From Streptomyces akebiae (lineage in GTDB: Bacteria > Actinomycetota > Actinomycetes > Streptomycetales > Streptomycetaceae): a stretch of DNA of 64,000 bases. This document shows, in pieces, positions 44,750-54,223 of the stretch. Position numbers and translations under genes: made by a program. The stretch lies in assembly GCF_019599145.1 (NCBI RefSeq), contig NZ_CP080647.1, forward strand, positions 3,720,001 to 3,784,000, read 5' to 3'. The notes beneath the pieces are model-generated. The model saw only the letters and a program-made list of their open reading frames with translations. It was not told the DNA's origin and did not search any database. The first letter of the stretch is position 1, and each line of letters begins with the position of its first letter.

Positions 44750-45280
44750 TCACGCCCCGGGCGCCGCCGGAGCGGCATGCTCCGGCCCGCCGGCCCCCTC
44801 GGGCCCGGTCGGCACGGCATCGGCGACCCCGTCCTGCCGGTCGTACGTCATCAGCGTGAGCAGCACCAGCCCCAGCACCACCATCATGAACGCGAACGCG
44901 CCCCACCCGACCAGCCCCACGGTGAGCGCCCCGAGCAGCCCGTGCACGACGGCGACGCTGATGAGCAGGATCCTGCCGAGCCCGGCGGGGGGCCTGTTGC
45001 GCACGGCCACGAGCAGCGCGACCACGCCGCAGAAGACGAAATAGAGGCCGAAGAGGACACCCCCGGCCTTCGTGGAGACGGACATCGCCTCGGGATCCAG
45101 CCCGGCGAGCGACATCTTCTGCCGGTCGACGACGGTGCCGAGAAGCCACTGGACCCCGGCGATCCCGAACCCCTCCACGAACAGCACGATCGCCGTCAAT
45201 ACCGCCACCGGTCTGCGGATCACCGGCCCCACCCACTTCCGCTCTCGCCCTGTCGCTCTCGACCACTCCCGCACACCCAC
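44750..45280 (-). CDS. Four-helix membrane protein, hypothetical
   Basis: 176 aa. Four hydrophobic segments: VAVLTAIVLFVEGFGIAGVQWLL, GVLFGLYFVFCGVVALLVAV, ILLISVAVVHGLLGALTVGLV and GAFAFMMVVLGLVLLTLM. The tail is Ala/Pro/Gly-rich. No known motif. Convergent with maf (9 bp between stops) and divergent from the biotinylated carboxylase subunit. The start is uncertain: GTG at 45280 has GGGG 6 nt upstream, and a second GTG follows two codons later. Confidence 0.75.
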   Translation of the reverse strand: MGVREWSRATGRERKWVGPVIRRPVAVLTAIVLFVEGFGIAGVQWLLGTVVDRQKMSLAGLDPEAMSVSTKAGGVLFGLYFVFCGVVALLVAVRNRPPAGLGRILLISVAVVHGLLGALTVGLVGWGAFAFMMVVLGLVLLTLMTYDRQDGVADAVPTGPEGAGGPEHAAPAAPGA

Positions 45281-45616
45281 TCGTTACCCCAGGTAGGTGT
45301 TCGGGACATCGCGAACGCTACTAACGGGTAAACCTCGGGACAAGGGTTCTTACGAGAGCAAAGAATCGTTGGGCCATTAGTAGGGACTCCACAAAGAAAC
45401 CCAACCGGCCGCAGCGCGGCCGCACAGAGACCTTGACCACATGAGAGGGCTAGGGTCTTCGTGTGGGGTCCTGCGCCATGCTGTGCGACAAGGGATTTCG
45501 CGGGTTGAGTGAGCCTCGATGCACGCTCCGTGTGGGCAAGCTCACCATTGTGGACGGGTCGAAACGCCGTGTCGGCAGTCCCTAAACTCGGCTTGTTTCA
45601 AGGAGAGGGAGCCATC
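45281..45616. other. Promoter region of accA2, 336 bp
   Basis: No gene seen. A TAAACT at 45583-45588 is a fair -10 for the plus strand, 29 bp before the GTG start. Upstream AT-richer DNA around 45300-45400 may hold further control sites. Confidence 0.45.
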
Positions 45617-47389
45617 GTGCGCAAGGTGTTGATCGCCAACCGAGGCGAAATCGCTGTCCGCGTCGCCCGGGCGTGCCGGGACGCCGGGATCGCGAGCGTG
45701 GCCGTGTATGCCGATCCGGACCGGGACGCGCTGCATGTGCGGGCCGCGGACGAGGCGTTCGCGTTGGGCGGTGACACTCCGGCGACCAGCTATCTGGACA
45801 TGGGCAAGGTGCTCCAGGCGGCGAAGGACGCGGGTGCGGACGCGGTCCACCCGGGCTATGGGTTCCTCTCGGAGAACGCGGAGTTCGCGCAGGCGGTCCT
45901 GGACGCGGGTCTGATCTGGATCGGTCCGCCGCCGCAGGCGATCCGTGACCTGGGCGACAAGGTGGCGGCCCGTCACATCGCCCAGCGTGCGGGCGCCCCG
46001 CTGGTCGCGGGCACTCCCGACCCGGTCGCGGGCGCGGAGGAGGTCGTGGCGTTCGCGCGGGAGCACGGTCTGCCGATCGCGATCAAGGCGGCCTTCGGCG
46101 GTGGCGGACGCGGTCTGAAGGTGGCACGCACCCTGGAGGAGGTGCCCGAGCTGTACGACTCCGCCGTGCGTGAGGCGGTCGCGGCGTTCGGGCGGGGCGA
46201 GTGCTTCGTGGAGCGCTACCTCGACAAGCCCCGCCACGTGGAGACGCAGTGCCTGGCCGACTCCCACGGCAACGTGGTCGTGGTCTCCACCCGTGACTGC
46301 TCCCTGCAGCGCCGCCACCAGAAACTGGTCGAGGAGGCCCCCGCCCCCTTCCTGTCCCCGGCGCAGAACGAACAGCTGTACGCGGCGTCGAAGGCGATCC
46401 TGAAGGAGGCCGGCTACGTCGGCGCCGGCACGGTGGAGTTCCTCGTCGGCGCCGACGGCACGATCTCCTTCCTGGAGGTCAACACCCGCCTGCAGGTCGA
46501 GCACCCGGTCACCGAGGAAGTCACCGGCATCGACCTGGTCCGCGAGATGTTCCGCATCGCCGACGGCGAGGAACTCGGCTACGACGACCCGCCCCTGCGC
46601 GGACACTCCTTGGAGTTCCGCATCAACGGCGAGGACCCCGGCCGGGGCTTCCTGCCCGCCCCCGGCACCGTCACCACCTTCACCGCCCCCACCGGCCCCG
46701 GTGTCCGCCTGGACGCCGGCGTGGAAGCCGGCAGCGTGATCGGCCCGGCCTGGGACTCCCTGCTCGCCAAACTGGTCGTCACCGGCGCCACCCGAAAGCA
46801 GGCCCTGCAGCGCGCCGCCCGCGCGCTGCAGGAGTTCACCGTCGAGGGCATGGCCACCGCGATCCCCTTCCACCGCACGGTCGTCACCGACCCGGCCTTC
46901 GCCCCCGAACTGACCGGCTCCACCGAACCGTTCACCGTCCACACCCGCTGGATCGAGACCGAGTTCGTCAACGACATCAAGCCCTTCGCGGCCCCCGCCG
47001 ACACCGACACCGACGACGACGCCGACCGCGAGACCATCGTCGTCGAGGTCGGCGGCAAACGCCTGGAAGTCTCCCTGCCCGCCGCCCTGGGCATGACCCT
47101 GGCCCGCACCGGCCTCGCCGCCGGCGCCAAGCCCAAACGCCGCGCCGCCAAGAAGTCCGGCCCGGCCGCCTCCGGCGACACCCTCGCCTCCCCCATGCAG
47201 GGCACCATCGTCAAGGTCGCCGTCGAAGAAGGCCAGGAAGTCAAGGAAGGCGACCTCGTCGTCGTCCTGGAAGCCATGAAGATGGAACAGCCCCTCAACG
47301 CCCACCGCTCCGGCACCATCAAGGGCCTCACCGCCGAAGTCGGCGCCGCCCTCACCTCCGGCGCCGTCATCTGCGAAATCAAGGACTGA
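45617..47389 (+). CDS. accA2: Acyl-CoA carboxylase alpha subunit (biotin carboxylase + BCCP)
   Basis: 590 aa. The biotin carboxylase part runs to about 450: N-terminal [21 protein letters not shown]-grasp loop [13 protein letters not shown], and [22 protein letters not shown]. The C-terminal biotinyl domain has EAMKMEQ, with the biotinylated lysine at residue 555. The linker is charged ([11 protein letters not shown]). It carboxylates biotin with bicarbonate and ATP and serves the beta subunits such as PccB. The GTG has GGAGAGGGAG about 6 nt upstream. Confidence 0.95.
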   Translation: MRKVLIANRGEIAVRVARACRDAGIASVAVYADPDRDALHVRAADEAFALGGDTPATSYLDMGKVLQAAKDAGADAVHPGYGFLSENAEFAQAVLDAGLIWIGPPPQAIRDLGDKVAARHIAQRAGAPLVAGTPDPVAGAEEVVAFAREHGLPIAIKAAFGGGGRGLKVARTLEEVPELYDSAVREAVAAFGRGECFVERYLDKPRHVETQCLADSHGNVVVVSTRDCSLQRRHQKLVEEAPAPFLSPAQNEQLYAASKAILKEAGYVGAGTVEFLVGADGTISFLEVNTRLQVEHPVTEEVTGIDLVREMFRIADGEELGYDDPPLRGHSLEFRINGEDPGRGFLPAPGTVTTFTAPTGPGVRLDAGVEAGSVIGPAWDSLLAKLVVTGATRKQALQRAARALQEFTVEGMATAIPFHRTVVTDPAFAPELTGSTEPFTVHTRWIETEFVNDIKPFAAPADTDTDDDADRETIVVEVGGKRLEVSLPAALGMTLARTGLAAGAKPKRRAAKKSGPAASGDTLASPMQGTIVKVAVEEGQEVKEGDLVVVLEAMKMEQPLNAHRSGTIKGLTAEVGAALTSGAVICEIKD

Positions 47390-47428
47390 CCCACACGCAC
47401 AACCCCCGCGCCCCAAGGCTTTGCGCCC

Positions 47429-47477
47429 TCAAGGGGCGCGGGGAACTGCGCGAGAAGCCCCACCGGACCCGCACCCG
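47429..47477 (+). repeat. Intergenic folded element, copy C
   Basis: AAGGGGCGCGGGGAACTGCG, CGAGAAGCCCC, then ACCCGCACCCG. GGGGC/GCCCC outer and CGCG/CGCG inner pairing is perfect. Lies 40 bp after the accA2 stop. Confidence 0.7.
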
Positions 47478-47545
47478 CGCACCTACCTGAGTCACCCGAG
47501 CTCCTAGGCTGAACCAACCACTCAGCGAAGAGAGCAGGTGAGTCC

Positions 47546-48130
47546 TTGCCGACCACCCGACCGATGCGCGCGGACGCCCGCCGCAACCACGACCGCCTGC
47601 TCACCGAGGCCCGCCTCGCCTTCGCGGCCCACGGCACGACCGCCTCGCTCGAAGACATCGCCCGCCGAGCGGACGTGGGCATCGGCACCCTGTACCGCCA
47701 CTTCCCCAACCGCCAGGCCCTCCTGAGCGCGGTCTTCGAGGAGGCGGTCTCCGACCTGCTGGCCCGCGCCCAGGCACATCTGCACGCGGACCGACCCTGC
47801 ACGGCGCTCGTCGCCTGGTTGCGCGACATCATCACCCACGCGGGTGAGTACCGAGGTCTGGCGCAGGCCCTGATGACGGTCTCGTACGCGGACTCCCGCG
47901 CGGCGGCCGAGAACCCCTCGGACCTGGCCCGGTGCTGCGCCCCCATCCGGGAGGCGGGCACCGCCCTTCTCCGGCGGGCGCAACACGCTCACGCCGTACG
48001 CGACGACGTGTCCATCGGCGATCTGCTCCAGCTCACCCACGCGATCGCGCTGGCGGCCGAGGAAACCCCGGACGACCCGGAGTTGGCCGACCGCCTGCTG
48101 ACGCTGACCTTGCGCGGCCTGAAGCCGTGA
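47546..48130 (+). CDS. TetR-family transcriptional regulator
   Basis: 194 aa. The N-terminal HTH is typical: LAFAAHGTTASLEDIARRADVGIGTLYRHFPNRQALL (residues about 24-60). The C-terminal domain has the TetR_C-like layout and a lone Cys pair (ARCCAPI). The target is unknown. No divergent efflux gene is next to it; the nearest genes are accA2 upstream and the DeoR gene converging from downstream. The start is a TTG with AGGTGA 5 nt upstream; an ATG six codons in is possible. TAGGCT at 47505 may be its -10. Confidence 0.88.
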   Translation: MPTTRPMRADARRNHDRLLTEARLAFAAHGTTASLEDIARRADVGIGTLYRHFPNRQALLSAVFEEAVSDLLARAQAHLHADRPCTALVAWLRDIITHAGEYRGLAQALMTVSYADSRAAAENPSDLARCCAPIREAGTALLRRAQHAHAVRDDVSIGDLLQLTHAIALAAEETPDDPELADRLLTLTLRGLKP

Positions 48131-48167
48131 CCGCCGGACCGAGCCCACGCGGCTCGGCCCGCGCGCC

Positions 48168-49175
48168 CTACCGACGCCGCAGATCCGCGACCCGGGCGGC
48201 GCGCTCCCGCTCCCGTTCACCGGCGGGTGGCTGGTCCCCGAGGACCGTGGCGGTGCGCAGCTGGGGCGCGGTGCCGTGGACCTGGTTGCGGCGGGGCCCC
48301 GGAAGGGGCACGTCCCGGCGCGAGGGGCGCGCAGGGACGGGATCGCCTCCCGTACCACCGCCGCCCGACGCCCCGGCCACGGAGATCTGCACACCCTGAT
48401 CGGCCAGCGCCTGCAACTCGGGGACGGCGCGGTCGTCGTGGCCGGGCGGATCGTCGGTGACCAGCCGGGTTATCACATCGGTCGGCACCGTCTGGAACAT
48501 CGTGTCGGTGCCGAGCTTGGTGTGGTCGGCGAGCACGACGACCTCGGCGGCGGCCTGGACCAGCGCGCGGTCGACGGACGCCGACAGCATGTTGGACGTG
48601 GACAGGCCGCGCTCGGCGGTCAGTCCGCTCCCGGAGAGGAAGGCCTTGGAGACGCGCAGCCCCTGGAGGGACTGCTCGGCTCCGGAGCCGACCAGGGCGT
48701 AGTTGGAACCGCGCAGGGTGCCGCCGGTCATCACGACCTCCACACGGTTGGCGTGGGCCAACGCCTGGGCCACCAACAGGGAGTTGGTGACGACGGTCAG
48801 CCCGGGGACCCGCGCGAGCCGGCGTGCCAGCTCCTGCGTGGTGGTCCCCGCCCCGACCACGATGGCCTCGCCCTCTTCGACGAGGCTCGCGGCGAGGTCG
48901 GCGATGGCCGTCTTCTCGGCGGTCGCGAGATGAGACTTCTGCGGAAAGCCGGACTCCCGCGTGAACCCGCCCGGCAATACCGCACCGCCGTGTCGGCGGT
49001 CGAGGAGTCCTTCTGCCTCCAGAGCGCGCACGTCCCGCCGTACGGTCACTTCGGAGGTCTGGACGACGCGGGCGAGCTCACGGAGCGACACGGCTCCATT
49101 GGCCCGCACCATTTCGAGGATCAATTGACGACGTTCTGCAGCGAACACGAAACTGACAGTAACGCCAACGACCAT
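48168..49175 (-). CDS. DeoR/GlpR-family transcriptional repressor
   Basis: 335 aa. The N-terminal HTH reads RRQLILEMVRANGAVSLRELARVVQTSEVTVRRDVRALEAEGLLDRRHGGA. The C-terminal sugar-phosphate-sensing domain (DeoRC) has VVGAGTTTQELARRL and VMTGGTLRGSNYALVG. The last ~70 residues (from about GASGGGGTGG on) are basic, Pro/Arg-rich and non-conserved, much longer than the usual ~255 aa protein. It is the natural candidate for the CTACGCGCGTAG sites at deoD and deoC. A GTG nine codons later (49148) is an alternative start. CTGCTttcAGCAG sits just upstream. Confidence 0.87.
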   Translation of the reverse strand: MVVGVTVSFVFAAERRQLILEMVRANGAVSLRELARVVQTSEVTVRRDVRALEAEGLLDRRHGGAVLPGGFTRESGFPQKSHLATAEKTAIADLAASLVEEGEAIVVGAGTTTQELARRLARVPGLTVVTNSLLVAQALAHANRVEVVMTGGTLRGSNYALVGSGAEQSLQGLRVSKAFLSGSGLTAERGLSTSNMLSASVDRALVQAAAEVVVLADHTKLGTDTMFQTVPTDVITRLVTDDPPGHDDRAVPELQALADQGVQISVAGASGGGGTGGDPVPARPSRRDVPLPGPRRNQVHGTAPQLRTATVLGDQPPAGERERERAARVADLRRR

Positions 49176-49188
49176 CTGCTTTCAGCAG
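49176..49188. promoter_or_regulatory. Small inverted repeat at the DeoR gene start
   Basis: CTGCT TTC AGCAG, 5-bp arms, lies immediately before the ATG. It could be an autoregulatory site or a translation-start hairpin. Weak evidence. Confidence 0.3.
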
Positions 49189-49281
49189 TTTGCGCCGAAT
49201 AGCAGAAGTTGTTCGCAGGGTGGGGCGAGAAGTGATATAGGGACCATCCCGGACGGAACCCGTCACATATCGGTCAGAACC

Positions 49282-50721
49282 TCAGACCCCGCCGCCCGAC
49301 TTGCGCGTGTGGAGCTGGCGCGCGACCTCGGCGATCGAGCCGGACAGCGACGGGTACACGGTGAACGCGTTCGCGATCTGCTCGACGGTCAGGTTGTTGT
49401 CGACCGCGATCGAGATCGGGTGGATCAGCTCGGAGGCACGCGGGGAGACCACGACACCGCCCACGACGATGCCGGTGCCCGGCCGGCAGAAGATCTTGAC
49501 GAAGCCGTCCCGGATGCCCTGCATCTTGGCGCGCGGGTTGCGCAGCAGCGGCAGCTTCACCCCGACGGCGTCGATGACCCCGGCGTCCAGGTCGGCCTGG
49601 GTGTAGCCGACGGTGGCGATCTCGGGGTCGGTGAAGACGTTGGACGACACGGTCTTCAGGTTGAGCGGGGCCACGGCGTCGCCGAGGAAGTGGTACATGG
49701 CGATACGGCCCTGCATGGCGGCGACGGACGCCAGGGCGAAGACCCCGGTGACGTCGCCGGCCGCGTACACGCCGGGAGCGGTGGTCCGCGACACCTTGTC
49801 CGTCCAGATGTGCCCGGACTCCTTGACCTTGACCCCGGCCTCCTCCAGGCCCATCCCGGCGCTGTTGGGGACGGCGCCGACGGCCATCAGGCAGTGCGAG
49901 CCGGTGATGACCCGACCGTCCGCGAGCGTGACCTCGACCCGGTCACCGACCCGTTTGGCGGACTGGGCCCGGGACCGCGCCATGACGTTCATCCCGCGCC
50001 GCCGGAACACGTCCTCCAGGACGGCGGCGGCGTCCGGGTCCTCACCCGGCAGCACACGGTCACGGCTGGACACGAGCGTGACGCGCGACCCGAGCGCCTG
50101 ATAGGCGCCGGCGAACTCGGCACCGGTGACACCCGACCCGACGACGATCAGCTCTTCCGGCAGCTCGTCCAGGTCGTAGACCTGCGTCCAGTTGAGGATG
50201 CGCTCGCCGTCCGGCTGCGCGTCGGGCAGCTCACGCGGATGTCCGCCGGTGGCGATGAGCACGGCGTCGGCGGTCAGGGTCTCCTCGGACCCGTCCGCCG
50301 CCCGCACCACGACCTTGCGCGAGCCGTCGAGGTCCTGCTGACCCGCCAGCCGCCCGCGCCCGCGCATGACCCGCGCGCCGGCGCGCGTCACGGAGGCTGT
50401 GATGTCGTGCGACTGCGCCAGCGCGAGCCGCTTCACACGCCGGTTGACCTTGCCGAGGTCCACCCCGACGACACGCGCGGGCGTGTCGATGTGCGGGGTG
50501 TCGTCGGCGACGATGATCCCCAGCTCCTCGTACGAGGAATCGAAGGTCGTCATCACCTCGGCCGTCGCGATGAGGGTCTTCGACGGCACGCAGTCGGTCA
50601 GCACCGACGCCCCGCCCAGACCGTCGCAGTCCACGACGGTCACCTCCGCGCCGAGCTGCGCGGCCACCAGCGCCGCTTCATATCCGCCGGGTCCGCCACC
50701 GATGATCACGATCCGAGTCAC
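49282..50721 (-). CDS. LpdA-like flavoprotein (NAD(P)H:quinone reductase type)
   Basis: 479 aa. FAD site GGGPGGYEAAL, NAD(P) site VVGSGVTGAEFAGAYQALG (near 183), second FAD motif VYAAGDVTG (near 323). In lipoamide dehydrogenases the redox loop is CxxxxC. Here it reads GGASVLTDCVPSK, so the first Cys is replaced by Ser. The C-terminal His-Glu dyad region (YPSLSGSIAEV) also lacks the histidine. This matches the M. tuberculosis LpdA (Rv3303c) group of quinone reductases rather than true lipoamide dehydrogenase. The GTG is chosen; an ATG three codons earlier (50730) is possible. Confidence 0.88.
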   Translation of the reverse strand: MTRIVIIGGGPGGYEAALVAAQLGAEVTVVDCDGLGGASVLTDCVPSKTLIATAEVMTTFDSSYEELGIIVADDTPHIDTPARVVGVDLGKVNRRVKRLALAQSHDITASVTRAGARVMRGRGRLAGQQDLDGSRKVVVRAADGSEETLTADAVLIATGGHPRELPDAQPDGERILNWTQVYDLDELPEELIVVGSGVTGAEFAGAYQALGSRVTLVSSRDRVLPGEDPDAAAVLEDVFRRRGMNVMARSRAQSAKRVGDRVEVTLADGRVITGSHCLMAVGAVPNSAGMGLEEAGVKVKESGHIWTDKVSRTTAPGVYAAGDVTGVFALASVAAMQGRIAMYHFLGDAVAPLNLKTVSSNVFTDPEIATVGYTQADLDAGVIDAVGVKLPLLRNPRAKMQGIRDGFVKIFCRPGTGIVVGGVVVSPRASELIHPISIAVDNNLTVEQIANAFTVYPSLSGSIAEVARQLHTRKSGGGV

Positions 50722-50909
50722 ATGCCCCATTGTCCCGTACGAGCACGGGTGCCAACGAGTCGGGGGTGCGGGGAGGGGTCGACAGCCCGCGGGACCGTCA
50801 CCGGGGGCGCGCGCAACCGGCGCGACCTGCCACGACGCACGCGCACGCGCCGCACCACGGTCCCCACCGCCCCCGTGGGCACCCGGCACCCCCGAGCGGA
50901 GCGCTCCCG

Positions 50910-50915
50910 TACCCT
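50910..50915 (+). promoter_or_regulatory. -10 box for a leaderless start at 50922
   Basis: TACCCT, 6 nt before the ATG of the cyclotransferase gene. Confidence 0.5.
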
Positions 50916-50921
50916 CTCCCC

Positions 50922-51359
50922 ATGTCGCTCTACGCCGCCTACGCCGGCAACCTGGACTCGCGCCTGATGTCCCGCCGCGCCCCCCACTCCCCGCTGCGCG
51001 CAACCGGCTGGCTGAACGACTGGCGGCTGACCTTCGGCGGCGAGCACATGGGCTGGGAGGGCGCCCTGGCCACGGTCGTGGAGGCTCCCCGCTCCCAGGT
51101 CTTCGTGGCCCTGTACGACATCGCCCCCAAGGACGAGGACGCCATGGACCGCTGGGTCGGCGTCGGCCTGGACATATACCGCCGGATGCGGGTCCGCGTC
51201 CACACGCTGGACGGTGAGGAACCGGCCTGGGTCTACGTCCTCAACGGCTACGAGGGCGGTCTGCCCTCGGCCCGCTACCTGGGCGAGGTCGCGGACGCGG
51301 CGGAGTCGGCGGGCGCGCCCCACGACTATGTGATGGAACTGCGCAAACGCCCCTGCTGA
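50922..51359 (+). CDS. Gamma-glutamylcyclotransferase-like (AIG2/GGCT fold)
   Basis: 145 aa. The N-terminal MSLYAAYAGNLDSRLM is the GGCT-fold YGSNL-type loop that binds gamma-glutamyl substrates, and VALYDIAPKDEDAMDRWVG contains the likely catalytic Glu/Asp region. The family cyclises gamma-glutamyl peptides, but in mycothiol-producing bacteria without glutathione the true substrate is unclear. It is divergent from the flavoprotein gene (200 bp gap) and is followed 129 bp later by deoD. Confidence 0.8.
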   Translation: MSLYAAYAGNLDSRLMSRRAPHSPLRATGWLNDWRLTFGGEHMGWEGALATVVEAPRSQVFVALYDIAPKDEDAMDRWVGVGLDIYRRMRVRVHTLDGEEPAWVYVLNGYEGGLPSARYLGEVADAAESAGAPHDYVMELRKRPC

Positions 51360-51452
51360 AGGGCCGGCCGAGGGGGCGCCAGCACGGCCCGCCCCCGCGC
51401 CCTGTGGTTGGAAACGACAAGACAACGATCCCGATCCGGTGAGCCTCGTCAT

Positions 51453-51464
51453 CTACGCGCGTAG
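51453..51464. promoter_or_regulatory. Palindromic operator upstream of deoD
   Basis: Perfect 12-bp palindrome CTACGCGCGTAG, 12 bp before the -10 box, covering the -35 position. Identical to the site at deoC. A likely DeoR-type repressor site. Confidence 0.7.
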
Positions 51465-51476
51465 GCTCGAACCGGA

Positions 51477-51482
51477 TACCCT
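51477..51482 (+). promoter_or_regulatory. -10 box for a leaderless deoD start
   Basis: TACCCT, 6 nt before the GTG at 51489. No Shine-Dalgarno. Confidence 0.55.
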
Positions 51483-51488
51483 CGTCGC

Positions 51489-52313
51489 GTGAACGCATCT
51501 CTTCTTCCGGACGACATCCAGGGCGACCCGTACGCCGCCGCCGACGCCGCCGCCGCGCGCCTGCGCGAGCTGACGGGCGCCGAGACCCACGACGTCGCGC
51601 TTGTGATGGGCTCCGGCTGGGCCCCGGCCGTGGACGCGCTGGGCGCCCCCGAGGCCGAGTTCCAGGTCACCGAGCTGCCCGGCTTCCCGCCGCCGGCGGT
51701 CGAGGGCCACGGCGGCAAGGTCCGCTCGTACAGGATCGGTGACAAGCGCGCGCTCGTCTTCCTGGGCCGCACCCACTACTACGAGGGCCGCGGTGTCGCC
51801 GCCGTCGCGCACGGCGTCCGTACGGCCGTCGCCGCCGGTGTGAAGACGATCGTCCTCACCAACGGCTGCGGCGGTCTGCGCGAGGGCATGCGTCCCGGCC
51901 AGCCGGTCCTGATCAGCGACCATCTCAACCTGACGGCGACGTCGCCGATCGTCGGCGCGAACTTCGTCGACCTCACGGACCTGTACTCCCCGCGCCTGCG
52001 TGCCCTGTGCAAGGAGATCGACCCCTCGCTGGAGGAGGGCGTCTACGCGCAGTTCACGGGCCCCCACTACGAGACCCCGGCGGAGATCCGGATGGCCCGC
52101 GTGATCGGCGCGGACCTGGTCGGCATGTCCACGGTCCTGGAGGCCATCGCCGCGCGCGAGGCGGGTGCCGAGATCCTGGGCATCTCCCTCGTGACCAACC
52201 TGGCGGCCGGTATGACGGGCGAGCCCCTCAACCACGAAGAGGTGCTCCAGGCGGGCCGCGACTCGGCGACCCGCATGGGCGCGCTGCTGACGCAGGTCCT
52301 GAACCGGCTGTAG
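51489..52313 (+). CDS. deoD: Purine nucleoside phosphorylase (trimeric type)
   Basis: 274 aa. Family motifs: [11 protein letters not shown] (phosphate site, near residue 38), [10 protein letters not shown] (near 87), [12 protein letters not shown] (near 189) with the base-contacting Glu, and [11 protein letters not shown] (near 235) with the base-binding Asn. This is the trimeric, PunA-like class acting on guanosine/inosine, splitting (deoxy)nucleosides to base plus (deoxy)ribose-1-phosphate. The likely leaderless GTG start and palindromic operator match those of deoC, so both should respond together. A phosphosugar mutase gene follows. Confidence 0.94.
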   Translation: MNASLLPDDIQGDPYAAADAAAARLRELTGAETHDVALVMGSGWAPAVDALGAPEAEFQVTELPGFPPPAVEGHGGKVRSYRIGDKRALVFLGRTHYYEGRGVAAVAHGVRTAVAAGVKTIVLTNGCGGLREGMRPGQPVLISDHLNLTATSPIVGANFVDLTDLYSPRLRALCKEIDPSLEEGVYAQFTGPHYETPAEIRMARVIGADLVGMSTVLEAIAAREAGAEILGISLVTNLAAGMTGEPLNHEEVLQAGRDSATRMGALLTQVLNRL

Positions 52314-52419
52314 CTCAGGAGGGTCCGCCGGGGGCGCGTTCTCGGCTGCGGCCCGGTGGGGGCGCCCCTGAAGACAAAGACCAGGCCCTGCGGGCCTGAA
52401 AGCACGGGGCGCGCCCCTG

Positions 52420-52473
52420 CTTTTCAGGGACGCGGGGAACCACGCGACCAGCCCCCACCCACCCGCACCCGAA
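52420..52473 (+). repeat. Intergenic folded element, copy D
   Basis: CTTTTCAGGGACGCGGGGAA, then CCACGCGACCAGCCCCC and ACCCGCACCCGAA. The core is changed (TG to CA, G to A), but the CGCG/CGCG pairing is kept. Lies between deoD and the mutase gene. Confidence 0.65.
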
Positions 52474-52589
52474 GAACCCACCGAGGCGGGGCCGAAGGGG
52501 CGGCTGCCCCTGGTGACGGGACGGGCAGGGGCGGCGGGGGCGAGCACAATCGAACCGACACACAAACAAAGAACGAGAGGTTGACCCCC

Positions 52590-54221
52590 GTGCACGACGA
52601 CCTGATCGCCCGCGCCAAGGCGTGGCTGGCCGAGGACCCCGACCCGGAGACCCGGGACGAGCTCGGCAGGCTGATCGACGCGGCGGACACGGCGGAACTG
52701 ACCACCCGCTTCTCCGGCACCCTCCAGTTCGGCACGGCCGGCCTCCGGGGCGAACTCGGCGCAGGCCCCATGCGCATGAACCGCTCGGTCGTCATCCGCG
52801 CGGCCGCCGGCCTCGCCGCGTACCTGAACAAGCAGGGCGCCGGCGGCGGCCTCGTCGTCATCGGCTACGACGCCCGCCACAAGTCCGCCGACTTCGCGCG
52901 CGACACGGCCGCCGTGATGACCGGCGCGGGCCTGCGCGCGGCGGTCCTCCCCCGCCCGCTCCCCACGCCCGTCCTGGCCTTCGCCATAAGGCACCTGGGC
53001 GCGGTCGCCGGCGTGGAGGTCACGGCCAGCCACAACCCGCCGCGCGACAACGGCTACAAGGTCTACCTGGGCGACGGCTCCCAGATCGTGCCCCCGGCCG
53101 ACGCCCGGATCGCGGCCGAGATCGACGCCGTGCGGTCCCTCGACGACGTGCCCCGGCCCGACGCCGGCTGGGACACCCTCGACGACAGCGTCCTGGACGC
53201 CTATCTGGCCCGTACGGACGCGGTCCTGGCGCCCGGCTCCCCCCGGACCGCCCGCACGGTCTACACGGCCATGCACGGCGTCGGCAAGGACACCCTGCTC
53301 GCGGCGTTCGCCCGGGCCGGCTTCCCGGAGCCCGTCCTCGTCGCCGAGCAGGCGGAGCCGGACCCGGACTTCCCGACGGTCGCCTTCCCCAACCCGGAAG
53401 AACCCGGCGCGATGGACCTCGCCTTCGCCGTGGCCCGCGACACGGAGCCCGACCTGATCGTCGCGAACGACCCCGACGCCGACCGCTGTGCCGTCGCGGT
53501 CAAGGACGGGGCCGACTGGCGCATGCTGCGCGGCGACGAGGTCGGCGCGCTCCTCGCCACCCACCTGGTCGCGCGCGGCGTCCAGGGCACCTTCGCCGAG
53601 TCGATCGTCTCCTCCTCCCTCCTCGGCCGTATCGCCGAGAAGGCGGGCCTGCCCTACGAGGAGACCCTCACCGGCTTCAAGTGGATCGCCCGCGTCGAGG
53701 GCCTGCGCTACGGCTACGAGGAGGCCCTCGGCTACTGCGTCGACCCCGAGGGCGTGCGCGACAAGGACGGCATCACGGCGGCCCTGCTCATCACGGAACT
53801 CGCCTCGCGCCTGAAGGAGGAGGGCCGCACCCTCCTCGACCTGCTGGACGACATCGCCGTCGAGCACGGCCTGCACGCCACCGACCAGCTCTCGGTCCGC
53901 GTCCAGGACCTCTCGCTCATCGCCGACGCGATGGAGCGGCTCCGCGAGCAGCCGCCGACCGCTCTCGCCGGCCTGCCCATCACCAGGGCCGAGGACCTGA
54001 CCCGGGGCACCGACAGGCTCCCGCCCACGGACGGTCTGCGCTACACGCTCGACGGCGCCCGTGTCATCGTCCGCCCCAGCGGCACGGAGCCCAAGCTCAA
54101 GTGCTACCTGGAGGTCGTGGTGCCCGTCGCCGACCTGACGGCCCTCCCGGCGGCCCGCGCGAAGGCGACGGACCTGCTGGCCGGCATCAAGCGGGACCTC
54201 TCGGCGGCAGCGGGCATCTGA
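52590..54221 (+). CDS. Phospho-sugar mutase (likely phosphopentomutase)
   Basis: 543 aa of the alpha-D-phosphohexomutase superfamily. The phosphoserine loop is VTASHNPPRDNGYK near residue 145, the metal loop is ANDPDADRCAVA near 292, the sugar-binding loop contains GYEEALGYCVD near 372, and the phosphate-contact loop is VRPSGTEPKLKCYLE near 493. All four functional sites are intact. Annotated homologues are called phosphomannomutase, but the position between PNP and the aldolase, and similarity to PGM2-type enzymes, suggest phosphopentomutase activity (pentose-1-P to pentose-5-P). The GTG start has GAGAGG 9 nt upstream. Confidence 0.9.
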   Translation: MHDDLIARAKAWLAEDPDPETRDELGRLIDAADTAELTTRFSGTLQFGTAGLRGELGAGPMRMNRSVVIRAAAGLAAYLNKQGAGGGLVVIGYDARHKSADFARDTAAVMTGAGLRAAVLPRPLPTPVLAFAIRHLGAVAGVEVTASHNPPRDNGYKVYLGDGSQIVPPADARIAAEIDAVRSLDDVPRPDAGWDTLDDSVLDAYLARTDAVLAPGSPRTARTVYTAMHGVGKDTLLAAFARAGFPEPVLVAEQAEPDPDFPTVAFPNPEEPGAMDLAFAVARDTEPDLIVANDPDADRCAVAVKDGADWRMLRGDEVGALLATHLVARGVQGTFAESIVSSSLLGRIAEKAGLPYEETLTGFKWIARVEGLRYGYEEALGYCVDPEGVRDKDGITAALLITELASRLKEEGRTLLDLLDDIAVEHGLHATDQLSVRVQDLSLIADAMERLREQPPTALAGLPITRAEDLTRGTDRLPPTDGLRYTLDGARVIVRPSGTEPKLKCYLEVVVPVADLTALPAARAKATDLLAGIKRDLSAAAGI

Positions 54222-54223
54222 CC

